DNA of 64,000 nt from Rehmannia glutinosa (lineage: Eukaryota; Streptophyta; Magnoliopsida; Lamiales; Orobanchaceae), in contig CM071935.1 of the NCBI GenBank assembly GCA_016081115.2, positions 21,556,653-21,620,652 on the forward strand, given 5' to 3'. Of this stretch, positions 22,752-33,588 are shown in pieces; position 1 is the stretch's first letter, and each line of letters begins with the position of its first letter. The position numbers were made by a program, and so were the translations under genes. The notes below the pieces were generated by a model. It saw nothing but the letters and a program-made list of their open reading frames with translations, made no database searches and was not told the origin of the DNA.

Positions 22752-23763
22752 GCACGTGCCTGCTAGCTCAGCTTTGGCTTCGTCTTTGAATCCTGCAATT
22801 CAACGGAAATATTCATTGGCTACTTTGGATACACATTCAAAATTGGATAACACCTCATTAAATATTGCATCTAGGGTACCCCCACCCTTCACGAGGGACA
22901 CCGTGCCCACTTTTTTCTCGATATCAAGATCAGCGGACAGTTCAATACAAGTTGGCCAAGCCCATTCGTCCTCTTTGTCAAGCTATTCGGGATAAGTCGT
23001 TGGAGACTTCTAAGAAGCAACTTCTTTGTGATGTTCACCAAGGCCCGACTCCTCCAATTCATAATCTCACTCTTTTGGACGATGCTCAATCCGATAGCTT
23101 TAAATCCTTAAATGTGGCTGCTACCAAAAGGTGGGAGGACTATACTGCTGAAGTGGATTCATCTGATAATGAGGATTTTAGAGTAATTGTTAGTGCTTTT
23201 ATTTATGCATTCTTGTGTGGATCTCTTTCAGGGGTACCTTTTTCTGCCAATGGCTGGTTTTACCTTGGTAGGTTTTAACGAGTCTCATACTTAAGCTACC
23301 TGATCGCATGTGATCAGGACTTTTTCCTCTATTTGATATATTTTTACGCTTATTTAAAAAAATTATTTACCAACTAATATGTATTTTCATTGATTATTTG
23401 GATTATATTTTATTTATATAACATTTAACTAATGCTTGGCTACTTGATGTCAAAAAAGAAAAAAACTAGAAAAATAATATAATCTAATATTACTAGAAAT
23501 GATTTTGTTTAGTACCACAATAAATGATTATTCATCAAAGCATTGATCATAAATGAATATATAACACACTTTTCATATAAGTTTTGAGTTCGAGATATTC
23601 AATTATTCATCAAACATTATCACAATAAGAATTTAAAACGACACACAGTAGCAACAAATTAGAAAGTAAAACATCACCCCTTACAAATACAGCATTCAGC
23701 AATTTAAATTATTAAGAAGAAGAAGAAGAATAAAATAAAATAAAATAAAAAAAAACCTAAATT

Positions 23764-24735
23764 TCATTGTGAAATGAAATTAGCCATACGCTTAATCAGA
23801 TTTTTAGACTTTTCAGTTTCCGTATCAAAAATATGAAAGCAATGGTCTTCTCCTTCAACCTCCACCACTTCCACTTCACCTTTCCACCCACTCTTCTTCA
23901 CTTTCTCTGCATAAACTAATCCTCTCCCCGTTAACGGATCCTTCTCTGCCAAACAAATTAAGATCTTGGAGCAACCCAACCCGGATAAGCTCGGAGCCCC
24001 ATCAACCAGTGGATTAATCAACGGATTATCAATCCCACCGGCGGCCGTAGGGTATACGAATACCCACATCCTGTAAGGCAAACTCTGCTCTATATCTTCT
24101 TTCGGTTCGTTTCCGATTGGATTCGAACCCCAGAAATAAGGATGCGAAAGAATCGCGCCAAAAATTTTCACGTTCCCGGGTAGGGGCTCCGATCCGGCCC
24201 GAATGGCGAGATTGTGGGCTATATTCGCGCCGGCGCTATCGCCGCCGATGAAAACCCGGCTAAAATCGCCGTGGTTGGCGATCCATTGGTCTTTCTCGAA
24301 ATGGGTTTGGTTAAGGTCGGCGTGGGAGCAGACCCATTTGAGGGCTTCCCATGAATCGTCATATGCCGCCGGGAGTGGGTTTTCCGGCGCGAGGCGGTAC
24401 TCGACGGAGATTACGAGAGCGCCGGCAGAGGAGGATAGGAGGTTGATGTAGCGGTGGTCGAGGAAAGAGAAGGCGGACTCGAGGCAGAAGCCGCCGCCGT
24501 GGTAGTAGACTAAGATGGGGAGGGTTTGAGTGGTGGGGTGTGTGAGTTTTGGGAGGTGGAGTCTGGCGGAGATGGTTGGGGAAATGGTGGTGTCTTTGGA
24601 GGAGACGCCGGTGGTGGGGTCTTCCGGCGATGGTGGTACGTGGGGCGAGCCGAAGAGGCGCTCGACGCTGCCGTCGGTGTATTGTTTGATGACGGGAGAG
24701 ATGTCAACTAGCACCTCTTTGGTGGTGGTGGCCAT
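23764..24735 (-). CDS. Carboxylesterase (plant CXE family, alpha/beta hydrolase)
   Basis: An intronless 323-aa serine hydrolase of the plant CXE / 2-hydroxyisoflavanone-dehydratase-like class. Such enzymes cleave or dehydrate small carboxyl esters and related substrates, usually in the cytosol; the substrate cannot be predicted. Visible motifs: oxyanion-hole HGGG at residues 79-82, nucleophile elbow GGDSAG at 164-169 (Ser167), AEKD with Asp266 and DHCFH with His298, giving a complete triad. The length is typical for the family. I chose ATG at 24735 because it sits in a strong 'gccATGGcc' context, begins the family-typical MATTTKEV, and lies about 90 bp after a TATA box. The open frame continues upstream to 24915, but that extension passes through the TATA box. 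A duplicated, broken copy lies at 53267-54239. No signal peptide is evident. Confidence 0.93.
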   Translation of the reverse strand: MATTTKEVLVDISPVIKQYTDGSVERLFGSPHVPPSPEDPTTGVSSKDTTISPTISARLHLPKLTHPTTQTLPILVYYHGGGFCLESAFSFLDHRYINLLSSSAGALVISVEYRLAPENPLPAAYDDSWEALKWVCSHADLNQTHFEKDQWIANHGDFSRVFIGGDSAGANIAHNLAIRAGSEPLPGNVKIFGAILSHPYFWGSNPIGNEPKEDIEQSLPYRMWVFVYPTAAGGIDNPLINPLVDGAPSLSGLGCSKILICLAEKDPLTGRGLVYAEKVKKSGWKGEVEVVEVEGEDHCFHIFDTETEKSKNLIKRMANFISQ

Positions 24736-24825
24736 GGCTGTCTGGTTTTGGAGGTGGCGTAAGAGGTTGTTAACGGCGGCGTGCGGAGGTAGGGAAGTTG
24801 CTGTTTGGTGGGTAAAATGTGGGTG

Positions 24826-24832
24826 TTTTATA
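24826..24832 (-). promoter_or_regulatory. TATA box of the carboxylesterase gene
   Basis: Minus-strand TATAAAA about 90 bp upstream of the chosen ATG. The pseudogene copy has the equivalent TATAAAT near 54331-54337 at a similar distance, so the element is shared by the duplication. Confidence 0.7.
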
Positions 24833-25726
24833 GGTGAGAGAAAGGGATGAGCAAGCATGCGTTTGATGACCAAATATGTTGACCAACTTGTCAAATTTGA
24901 GTTGATTTTTTTCACACTATGATGGGTCTTTGGGATATTATTAAAATACTTCAGTGTTTATCAATGTTAAAATATTTATAGATTATTATAAACTTCATAG
25001 TCCAATGAATCAAACAAAATTGGTCGGTTTAATATTACAATATTTAGCAGCAGCTCAACTACTTGTGGTTCAATAATTGCCAACTTGCAATTATATACAC
25101 TTATATCTACATTGTAATTGTATATTCTAAATGCAATTATTTGATTAGTGTCATGCACAACAATTTTTTATTATTATTTCTATTGTCATGTATAACTCTT
25201 TATCAAACTTACAATTAAAAATAAGTTCTCTTCAATGTCATTCTTTTCACTTATTATATTGACTTGAATTTAAATGGTAAATAAATTGAACTGTGATGAA
25301 TTCAATTTAATTAACTCATCAAACCAACCAGGTTAATCCAACCAGTTGATTTACACAGTTTTGAGTAAATTTTTCGTCAAATGAAATATATTAGACCTAA
25401 TTCCAGCTTTACTATAAAGTAGTCAAAATTCGATTGGCATAAAACCCCTCTAGAGTATATTGAAATCTTTTTATTTTACCATGGTTTTGTCTGCAATGAA
25501 GAAAATACATATGCAATCTTGATTTGATAAGGGATGACAAATTGATAATGAGTCGTGTTTCGGTCGGGTCTGACACATGACCCACTAAGGCCATATCCAA
25601 GGTTGCGCCAAATAAGCCTCCAAATGCTATTTGGTGCAAATCTTGCAAAGTCTCCTTTCAAATCCAAAGCGCTATTTTGGTGGGGTCTATAGTGCACCCA
25701 TTCTGACGCAGCACTATTGCTGCGCT
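24833..25726. other. Upstream intergenic DNA of the carboxylesterase
   Basis: Homology to the second copy's upstream region continues only to about 24890. The rest is AT-rich. From about 25590, 'ggccatatccaaggttgcgcc' begins a compositionally distinct, possibly MITE-derived stretch, which the Sire-1 element interrupts at 25731. No gene is seen. Confidence 0.45.
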
Positions 25727-25731
25727 ATCTT

Positions 25732-26473
25732 TGAAAGAATTGATGGGGTCCAATTCTAAAAACAGTGCAGTGTGCAGTAGAAAGTGTTGCCAGCACTTTT
25801 GAAAACACAGCAAAGACTTAAATAAAACACAATTTCACAAAATATGAAATAAAGATAGGTTAAATGATTGAACACAAGAAGTTTCATTAGAACAAAAACT
25901 CTTTAATGGGTGATGTTGTTTACAAGATACAAAAATACTTAACAAAGTTCAATATGAGACTAGAAGAACAACTCTCATTAAGTCTCAAAAAGAAACAACA
26001 CTCCATAACAAAGTATGAGAATACATTAGTGCACTTAAAACTCAAGTTTTACACTAAATCTATCTCATACAAACTCACAACTCTCGAGTTCAAGAAATGA
26101 TGTCAACAATGTCAACAACAGTCATGATATCATTGAACTTCTGCAGATTTTCTTGTAGAGAAAACTGGAAGATGGAACTTTTAATCTCTCAATCTGGGTC
26201 GATTTCTGATGCAGTCTGATCCTTAATTAAATAAAAATCTCCATGTTCCTTGAAAAACTTCCTGCAAGAGATAGGTGAAAACTACCTGCAAAGATTAAGG
26301 AAGAAATCATCTATCCACTACACAATAACTTCCTACAAGTTACAAAATAATAATTGAACAATAACTACCATAATAACTCTTAATCAAAACTGAAAAATTA
26401 ACTATGATCATTTATCCAGAAATCTGGAAAAATTCAAAAATTAATAATGTTTAAAAAAATTCAAACATTAACA
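25732..26473 (-). repeat. 3' LTR of Sire-1
   Basis: 742 bp, TGTTAATGTTTG ... ATTCTTTCA on the minus strand, matching 47887-48655. A polypurine tract lies immediately outside its start. The short open frames inside (for example 25906-26100) are LTR sequence, not genes. Confidence 0.88.
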
Positions 26474-26938
26474 ATCTCCCCCTTTTTTACATATTTCTGG
26501 ACAAAACCTGCACAATAACACAGTTAATCTCTCCCCCTTAATTCAAGCTACAATCAAGAGAATAAACAAATAGAAACACAACAAGTAGAAACATATATTA
26601 GTAGAAAAACATCTTAGAAAACAAACAAACTAAACTTAAAGCATTAACCTAAGAGAAAACTACTAAAATACATTTAGCATATATACTACTATCAGTGCAA
26701 CTAGCAACTATAGGAGTTCAAAACAAAACATGTCCAGAATTACAAAACAAACATAAAAAGAAGCAACCATAGTATCAGCAAATATACAGTCAGACAGCAG
26801 GAATGATGCTTCAAATATTGTCAGCATTCTATGAATCATTTCTTGCATCACCATCACCACTTCCGGACTCACCACACCTTATTCATCCTCGGCCTCGGCC
26901 TACGACTTTTGTGCTACTACCTACTCCCCCTTTTTGTA
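26474..26938 (-). other. Multiple polypurine tracts before the Sire-1 3' LTR
   Basis: Minus-strand 'aaaaaagggggagat' directly abuts the LTR (26474-26488). Further purine runs 'aagggggagag' (about 26529-26541) and 'aaaaagggggagtag' (about 26922-26937) lie upstream. Repetition of the PPT is a known hallmark of Sireviruses. The DNA between them is AT-rich and non-coding. Confidence 0.7.
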
Positions 26939-28800
26939 CAGAATCAACCTCCTAGTTTCATCCCGCTGATGAATCCAAAACTCAATCTTAGAAGCAGCAT
27001 AATTCTCTTGCTTGATTAGATAATCCAAGATTGGATCATTCACTGGAGAAGAAGAATTCGGTTCAGCAACATTGTCTCCATCCCTTAGAGGAAGATCAAC
27101 ATGCATACGACATTTGAGTAAAGGAGGTCAAATTCTGATTGTAGTAGCTATTGTGTAAGTTTTTCCCTATTTTCTTGAAAAATCCTTGTTCCTCCAAGAT
27201 GGAATAAATGAGAGAGGGAAAAAGCAAACCAATATCCATAAACCTTTCAGCATAAGAAGAAATGATACCACAAATATGAGTTCCAAAATTGATTTTATGT
27301 TTCAGTCCAACCTTATACAAAAAGATTGCTTGTTCCTTTGTGACATTTGCATTATTTGTTGTAGGCAACCAATTAGCAATGGCAATCTTATGAAGAGCAA
27401 CATATTTTGAGGAAATTTGGGCTGAATGAAGTTTCTTGCCAGGTGCATGCCATTTTGTTACATGATTCCTAGTTAATTTTTGTACCACAACGCTATCAGA
27501 AACAACAAATCTCTCCTCATCTACATTTTCAGTCTCTAAAAACTCATTCGCAATTTGAGGAGTAAACTGATAAACCTTCTTCCTAAGGAAAATATGTCCA
27601 TACTTAGCTGAGTTTGGATTAAAAGAGTCTATCAAAAGATTACAGTAAAACTCTTTAATCACTCTATCAACATAGGCTCGTGCATAAGTCACAGTTTTAA
27701 AGATATTCCTATACTTAAGATATCCAATCATGTTATTAGTTTCAAATTCTTCCATATGGATTATCTTATCTTGGAACACCCTTTGTTTCAGAATAGTATC
27801 CCAATTTTTGGAAGCCTCTTCAGATATAAAATCTCTAGAATATGACTTAAAAGCATTAATACCTGAATAAGTTGGCTCAGCACGTCCTTCAGCAAATTCA
27901 GCTTCCATTTCTGAATCAGTAGGAGAAGAAGGTATATGTGATGTAGCACCCTCATTCATTTGTGACTGTTCTTGCCTTGATTTTGTCCTCCGTTCAGCCC
28001 AAGCAAGAAGTGTTTCTTCATCTGCCTAATATCTTTCTCACTAACAGACTTTGATGGATTGGAGTTGGCTCAGAACATGATTGAATGAGGAACAACCTCT
28101 GAATCCATAGCTTAAAGATCAGGTGATGCTATGATGTTGGCATTATTTTTCTCGTCATTTGTAGGAGGAGTAACCTTTGTACACATAGCTGGAAGATCAG
28201 GTGATGCCACGATGTTGTCATCATATTTCTTAATATTCTTTTCATGTATCAAAGGTTCTTAAACATCCACCTGAGATTTTGTAAAGGCTCTAACTCAGCA
28301 TCAAAAATACCAGTAGAACTTGGTCCCTTTGATTTCTTTTTGGGTCGATCATCTCCTGCACGAACAGGACCTAACCTTTTCTTTCTTCATGAGTATCAAG
28401 TAATAGGTTTGATCAGAGGACCAAAAACTCTCTGACATCACACAAATCGAGGGGATTCTCAACATCAATGGGATTTACTTCTTCCTCAAGAATTTTGAAC
28501 CCTAGGGGTTGTGGAGCTTCAGGAACAGGAACAATTGTGGACTAATCGGGCCTGGGTATGTAGTTGATGAAGCTTGCTTTGCAGGTCCACTTGATGAAGA
28601 CCCTTTTCCTCGTAGCCTGAGCCCATTAATTCTGGCATGGACACGTTAGTAGAAACAGGATTGGAAGATGATGAAGTATGAGGAGGAGGGTTTTTAACAT
28701 AAGTCTTTTCTTGTGAAGTTTTAGGAGAAGGATTAGAAATATTAAGTGGTGCACCTTCTTTTAATTTTGAAAGTATTTTAGCAACTTGTTCATCTTCCAT
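26921..28800 (-). pseudogene. Env-like ORF of Sire-1 (putative plant transposon protein domain)
   Basis: ATG at 28800 (MEDEQVAKILSKLKEG) opens a Pro/Ser-rich N-terminal part. After frameshifts, the long frame 27959-27096 (287 codons) carries SKNWDTILKQRVFQDKIIHM, then a FYCNLLIDSF segment and IISSYAERFMDIGLLFPSLI. This pattern is typical of the 'putative plant transposon protein' domain found downstream of pol in Sirevirus-type elements. A third frame (27106-26921) ends in a short charged tail. The role of this ORF is unknown; 'env-like' is a positional label only. The frameshifts make it non-functional. Confidence 0.6.
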
Positions 28801-29066
28801 AATAAAAAGTGATAGAAAATTATGGAAGTAAAATAAAAGAGGGGTAGGCAAACAGTGAAATCAAATCGATTGAACATATGGTATTTAAAGTGAAACTAAT
28901 AACCTTATAAAGTCTACTAAGTGCAGTTAATTAACTCACAAATACCACTGCTAAGAATAGTTAAGGAACGTGGAGAGAAAAGTGATATAACCACCCACTA
29001 CTACTCAACATAAGTTTTTGCAGATATTTTATTTTTTTTAAATATATCCTAAAAATGCCTATCGAA

Positions 29067-29101
<35 letters not shown>

Positions 29102-29988
29102 GGGAGGAGATCTCATGAGACCACCCTCCTAGGTAAGACCGTAGGGACAGATCTATATTGTAACGACCCGAATTTTTATGCCTTAATAAGAATTTTATTA
29201 ATCATGTTATTGGTTTATTTTATAGAATAAGAATGGTTAATTAGAAATTTATTAATGATTTTACTACATAGTTAAGTTGTTATATTTACGAATAATAAAA
29301 GAGTCTTTTTAAATGGACTGTGAATTAACTTTATTCGGGCCTTATACGAATAATTGGACCTTTAATTAGTTTGGAGCTTTAAATCAGGCTCATATTATTA
29401 GTAAGTTGATTATAAGCCAATGTACTCTAAACCTAGCCCAATTACAAGTAGGTTAAAACACAGATATAAGACTCATTAAATCCCACTTTAGGGAACACAC
29501 AGATAAACGACAGTAAGGGGGGAGAAAACGGCCAGAAGAGAAGAGAAAGAAAAAAGAAGAGAGAAGAAAGAGAGGTGACTTCCCCCAATGCGATTGATTC
29601 GAAAGAGGTCTAAAGAGGATTTTACTAACTCTAAGTTGATCATGCAAGTAATCTCTTCAGTTTTCATGTAGAATTAGGATTGGAATTATTATTATGCATA
29701 ACTGCAAGGCGTGTCTTTAGTATATGTGAAGCTGCGTGATTTTTCTGTATTAGTTGGATTCTAGTACGATAAGATCCGACTGTGTATTGTTTGTTGAGGG
29801 TGTTGAATACGTGTGTGCGATTTGTGTGATAATCGCACGTAATCCTTAAAGTTTCAAATTCCAGAATCTGACATGTGCCTTTTGATTTCATTAATCAAAC
29901 CCATAACCTGTTAATGCTTACACGTGATTACATATATTGGTTCCAAATTCAAGAATGGTATTGCATGCATGTGCCCACTAGATTAGTG

Positions 29989-30038
<50 letters not shown>

Positions 30039-30285
30039 ATGTGAATGGTGCTTTTTAAAAATAGACATCCTCAACTGAATGCTTAGATATAGATCCCAGG
30101 TTCTGTGGTTATAGAATTATCTCACAATGTTAGTTGGCTAAGCTCAAGCAATTAACTCTTTGACATGCAGTTTACAAATTAATCCTTCGAAATATCTGTA
30201 ACTATTTATTCCTCAATTCCAACAATAAATACGCATAGAGTCTTATAAATTTTTATACAATTAACAAATTATGTTAAGAGTATTA

Positions 30286-30687
30286 GACTAATTAGTTGGA
30301 TGGGGATATTTTCCTTAACTAATTAAATGTAGGGTTTTCCCTTACTAATTGATTATGTAGGGTTTTCTCTAACTAACTGAACATAGGGTTTTCCCTAATT
30401 AGTTGAACATAGGGTTTATCCCTAACTAATTGAATGTAAGGTTTTTCCCTAACTAATTGGATACATGGTTTTCCTATAACTAACTGAATGTAGGGCTTTC
30501 CCTAAATAAGTTTGAATCGTTGAATATAGGCTTTCTCGTAATTAGTTGAATGAAGAGTTTTTCTCTAACTAATTGAATTTAGGGTTTTCCCTTAACTAAC
30601 TGAATTTAGGGTTTCCCCTTGACTAATTGAAAGTTGGGTTTTTCCCTAACTAGCTGAATGTAAGGTTTTCTCCTAACTAATGTTGAG
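30286..30687. repeat. Minisatellite in the gypsy LTR
   Basis: About 13 imperfect copies of a roughly 28-bp unit 'ctaattgaatgtagggttttccctaa'-like (shown shortened: gtagggttttccctaac). Copies differ by point changes and small indels, so the array is old. Confidence 0.8.
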
Positions 30688-31000
30688 TATGTGAATGTAT
30701 GCTTATCCTTGTTCACCTGTTTGATGTCATATTTACTTCTAATATGTTTACTAATCAATGTGATTTAATTATTATGATATCCGCTTACGTTTATTCTCAT
30801 TTTTAGTGAAAAGTTGCATCACTTAGGTTTATGCATCATGTTAATGTATGTTCATAGCATTTCACGAGCATCTCATATTAAGTAAAGTCAAGTATTAATA
30901 ATGTTTTTCAAAGAAATGGGTGCACATTGTTCTATGATGCTGGAGTGAGTGGGAAATGGGCGCGGGGGACCGGTGTTCCGACCATGTAATATTAATGTTC

Positions 31001-31080
31001 AAGGAAAAGGGCCTTCAGGCAAAACGAATGGAAATGGGCCTTCGGGCAAAACGAATGGAAATGGGCCTTCGGGCAAAATC
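31001..31080. repeat. Triplicated 27-bp unit in the gypsy LTR
   Basis: Three tandem copies of 'gggccttcgggcaaaacgaa' plus a short A-rich link. The first copy has 'cttcagg' in place of 'cttcggg'. GC-rich against AT-rich surroundings. Confidence 0.8.
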
Positions 31081-31867
31081 ACGGGTTCCAAATAACAAGG
31101 CACACTGCGACCCTGATTAGAACAATGTGTCACCAAGTGAGCTCACGTCCTAAGAATGTTTCAAGGTAACGAAAGACAAAGTTTTATGCAAAAGAAAGTT
31201 TTAAGCAATGAAAGGAAAGCTTTAAGCAAGAAAATTGTAAAGTCTTTTTAAGGTATAAATGTAAGATATTGCATTAGGCATGCATTCATGCATGAGATTA
31301 CTTGTTGAGCTCCTTTAGCTCATTCCACGAATGTTGAATATTTATCAGATGAGATGCAGAAGAGGAAGGAGATGGCTGGGCGCAGTGACTCGGGGAACCC
31401 ATGTCAATGAAATTCTTTTACATTTTTAAAGTTTGACTTTTTAGTTCATTAAACGTTGAATGTCATTGTTGTTTCAGTATAAATGTTTTGGATTAGTAAT
31501 TATTAGTATTTAATTCCGCTGCAAAGTTTCAAATGAAGTAAAAGTTTTTACTATTTCATATTTTTAGACATTCTTCAAATTGTTTCTCTTTATTTCTTAT
31601 TTTCCGCATTAAAATTCAAGTAAGCTAGAAAGGGCGCTACATATACCATGAAAAAAAAAATGGATGGCCAAGATACACCTAATAAATGCAGCAATTAATC
31701 ACGTGTGGGGGTAAAATAGGAATAGAAAAACATACCAAAAATAACCGCACTCATTATACTCCTATAATTAGGAGCGTGATCTGTTATTGATCACGTTCCT
31801 TCAATCACGCGGTCAACCATCCTCTCTCTTTCTTCAACATACTGCATAATTTACACCCGCATCTTTG

Positions 31868-32425
31868 GTCCGCATGTTTATGTTCTGCATATATAGTGTT
31901 TCAAATTTGCATATTTAGTATGAACAAAGTGTACTATATTAAACAATTTATTGTGTGCTTATTTTGAATAAGAATATTGCATATATAAGTTTGTTATTGT
32001 GTATACTTAGAACAAAACAAGAAAATATTGAAATACATTGGGCATTGGTCCTTATGATTTATACCTTGCATACTGCATATTTATGTTTTGCATATATAGT
32101 GTTCCAAATTTGCATATTTAGTATGAACAAAGTGTATTACATTAAGATTTTAATACTGTATTTATTTAGAATAGGAGTATTGTATATATAGTTTTATTAT
32201 TGTGTATACTTAGAACAAAACAAGTAAAATATTAAAGTACATTAGGCGTTGGTCCTTATAAATTATACCATGCATACTGCATATTTAGTTCTGCATATAT
32301 AGTGTTCCAAATTTGCATATTTAGTGTGAACAAAGTGTATTATATTAAATTCTAATAGTGTGCTTATTTAGAATATGAATACTGCATATATAGTTTTGTT
32401 ATTGTGTATACTTAAAACTGAACAG
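31868..32425. repeat. Threefold tandem repeat of about 205 bp
   Basis: The blocks starting near 31872, 32074 and 32279 each read 'ctgcatatatagtgttccaa' followed by 'gcatatttagtatgaacaaa'. The unit is AT-rich and non-coding and lies in the right part of the TA-flanked MITE. A (GA)n run follows at 32499-32521. Confidence 0.75.
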
Positions 32426-32713
32426 AGACGTGAAATGGATTGAGTAAAAAAACTGAATAGACATGTGTTTTGAAAATGTAACTGATACCTTAAATCGCGG
32501 GAGAGAGAGAGAGAGAGAGATATGGTAAGATTTTTTTACCAATAATTGTTAAGGATCTTAATTTCGAAAATACCAAATTACCCTTAATCCTCCCTAAAAA
32601 TCCGGCGCCTACTAAAAAAATAGGGAAAATCTGGACTGTTATTTGTTTAGATCCAATGGCCATGATATGTCCCTACGGTCTCACATAAAGGGCTTGGTCT
32701 CATTTGAACCAAT

Positions 32714-32745
<32 letters not shown>

Positions 32746-32989
32746 CAAGAAATTTACAAGCAAGAATGTTGTATCATAAAATGTCATGTACAATGTTGCC
32801 ATCATTTTCAAACATATTTTGTTTTTATTCAAACTCAGTTTGTATATGTCAGAAATAGATTTATTATGCACTCTCACTTGCACATATGAATTACAGGCAT
32901 AAAAACAGTAAAAAAAAAAGACTTTTAGAAAGTCATAGTAATGAAGTTCAATAGTTAACACATCTGAAGAGCTAAAGTACAAATCTATT

Positions 32990-32990
32990 T

Positions 32991-33022
<32 letters not shown>

Positions 33023-33033
33023 CTATCTATACT
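32990..33033. repeat. (TATC)n microsatellite
   Basis: About ten copies of the tetranucleotide, followed directly by 'tactatcttaaaagtgtgaa', a string that resembles Helitron 5' ends (see findings). Confidence 0.9.
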
Positions 33034-33157
33034 ATCTTAAAAGTGTGAATGTTTCTTCAAAATTTTGATTGGACAAAAATATCCTTTGGACATAGTAAAA
33101 TTTACGATAACTAAGTAATTTGATATTTATTAAGCTTCTATTTGTTCAATTATAAAA

Positions 33158-33588
33158 ACTCGAATTCGAGTCATGTGTGACTCGAATTCGAGTCACATTA
33201 ACTCGAATTCGAGTCATGTGTGACTCAATTGTTTTTTAAAAAAATTAATTTTTTTTTCGAGTCATACATGACTCGAATTCGAGTTACTGTGACTCGCTCG
33301 AATTCGAGTTACTGTGACTCGCTCGAATTCAAGTCATGTGTGACTCAATTTAAAAAAAAATAATCGAGTCACACAGTAACTCGAACTGTGTGACTCGAAA
33401 AAAAAAATTTGTGTGACTCGAGTCACATGGGCCTATTGCATAATGCATATCATGTGTGACTCAATTTTAAAAAAAAAAAATCTTTTTCGAGTCACACAGT
33501 TCGAGTTACTGTGTGACTCAAAAAACAAAATTGAAAAAATGTTTTTTTTAAAAAAAATTGAGTCACACATAACTCGAATTCGAGTTAC
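33158..33588. repeat. Cluster of perfect palindromes 'actcgaattcgagt'
   Basis: The 14-bp palindrome, or half-sites of it ('actcgaattc', 'gagtcacaca'), recurs about a dozen times, spaced by A- and T-runs and by 'tgtgactca'. Copies occur in both orientations by nature of the palindrome. No ORF of interest lies here. Confidence 0.8.

Larger units (their letters stand above)
19217..23277 (+). pseudogene. Decayed LINE ORF1 (DUF4283 nucleic-acid-binding protein)
   Basis: The N-terminal part (19217-19937, two frames) is Ser/Pro-rich, leading to FYQQSLLEFAYSLIGHVLL. After a stop, 20002-20325 encodes the DUF4283 core, with DPGIIMGIAKVVGNPVQIDH and a VRVLVDVDL strand. Next comes YEKLPEFYSTCCITGHSSASC, a degenerate CCHC_4-type knuckle (about 20345-20410), then a variable region. 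The hAT insertion at 20689 and the solo LTR at 21557 interrupt the variable region, and the frame resumes cleanly after both duplications. The end carries KRWEDYTAEVDSSDNEDF, as in plant ORF1 C-termini. Plant ORF1 coats the LINE RNA; this copy is dead because of several stops and frameshifts. Confidence 0.65.
19200..23470 (+). mobile_element. L1-type LINE remnant (ORF1 only), twice interrupted
   Basis: A plus-strand ORF1 of the plant L1 class (DUF4283 plus a zinc-knuckle remnant) begins near 19217. It is split by a hAT element and a solo LTR and ends near 23277. About 190 bp later the sequence 'cttgatgtcaaaaaagaaaaaaa' resembles a LINE poly-A tail. The short string ATAATATAA lies just before the presumed 5' end (19154) and just after the tail (23474). 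It could be the target duplication but is low-complexity. No ORF2 (endonuclease/RT) sequence is present. Confidence 0.6.
29159..31641 (+). mobile_element. Ty3/gypsy-type solo LTR, 2.5 kb
   Basis: Starts TGTAACGACCCGAATTTT and ends AAGGGCGCTACA, the style of long plant gypsy (chromovirus-like) LTRs. The flanks TATAT (29154-29158) and TATAC (31642-31646) form a 5-bp duplication with one mismatch. Internal motifs 'ttgagctcctttagctca' and a late 'ttattttccgc' also suit such LTRs. No primer-binding site or coding part follows. It contains a (AT)n run at 29991-30034 and two minisatellites. Orientation is inferred from the motif order. Confidence 0.6.
29094..32716. mobile_element. MITE-like element inserted in a (TA)n microsatellite
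   Basis: (TA)n runs lie on both sides (29067-29093 and 32716-32744). The ends are imperfect inverted repeats: left reads 'gagatctcatgagacc' then 'aagaccgtagggaca', and the reverse complement of the right reads 'caaatgagacc' then 'gagaccgtagggaca'. The same start motif AGGG(A/T)GAGATCTC with flanking (TA)n recurs at 58862-60185, so this is a family. It contains a gypsy-type solo LTR and a threefold tandem repeat. No coding sequence. Confidence 0.6.

Noticed and set aside
24526..24850. Plus-strand Gly/Val-rich frames opposite the carboxylesterase
   Set aside because: Antisense shadows of the real gene; the composition mirrors its codons. The same applies at 53620-54348.
24736..24915. 60-codon upstream extension of the carboxylesterase frame
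   Set aside because: It crosses the TATA box, lacks family similarity, and the downstream ATG has the better context and the family-typical start.
30286..30687. CRISPR-like array
   Set aside because: Units are directly adjacent and degenerate, without unique spacers, in plant DNA: a minisatellite.
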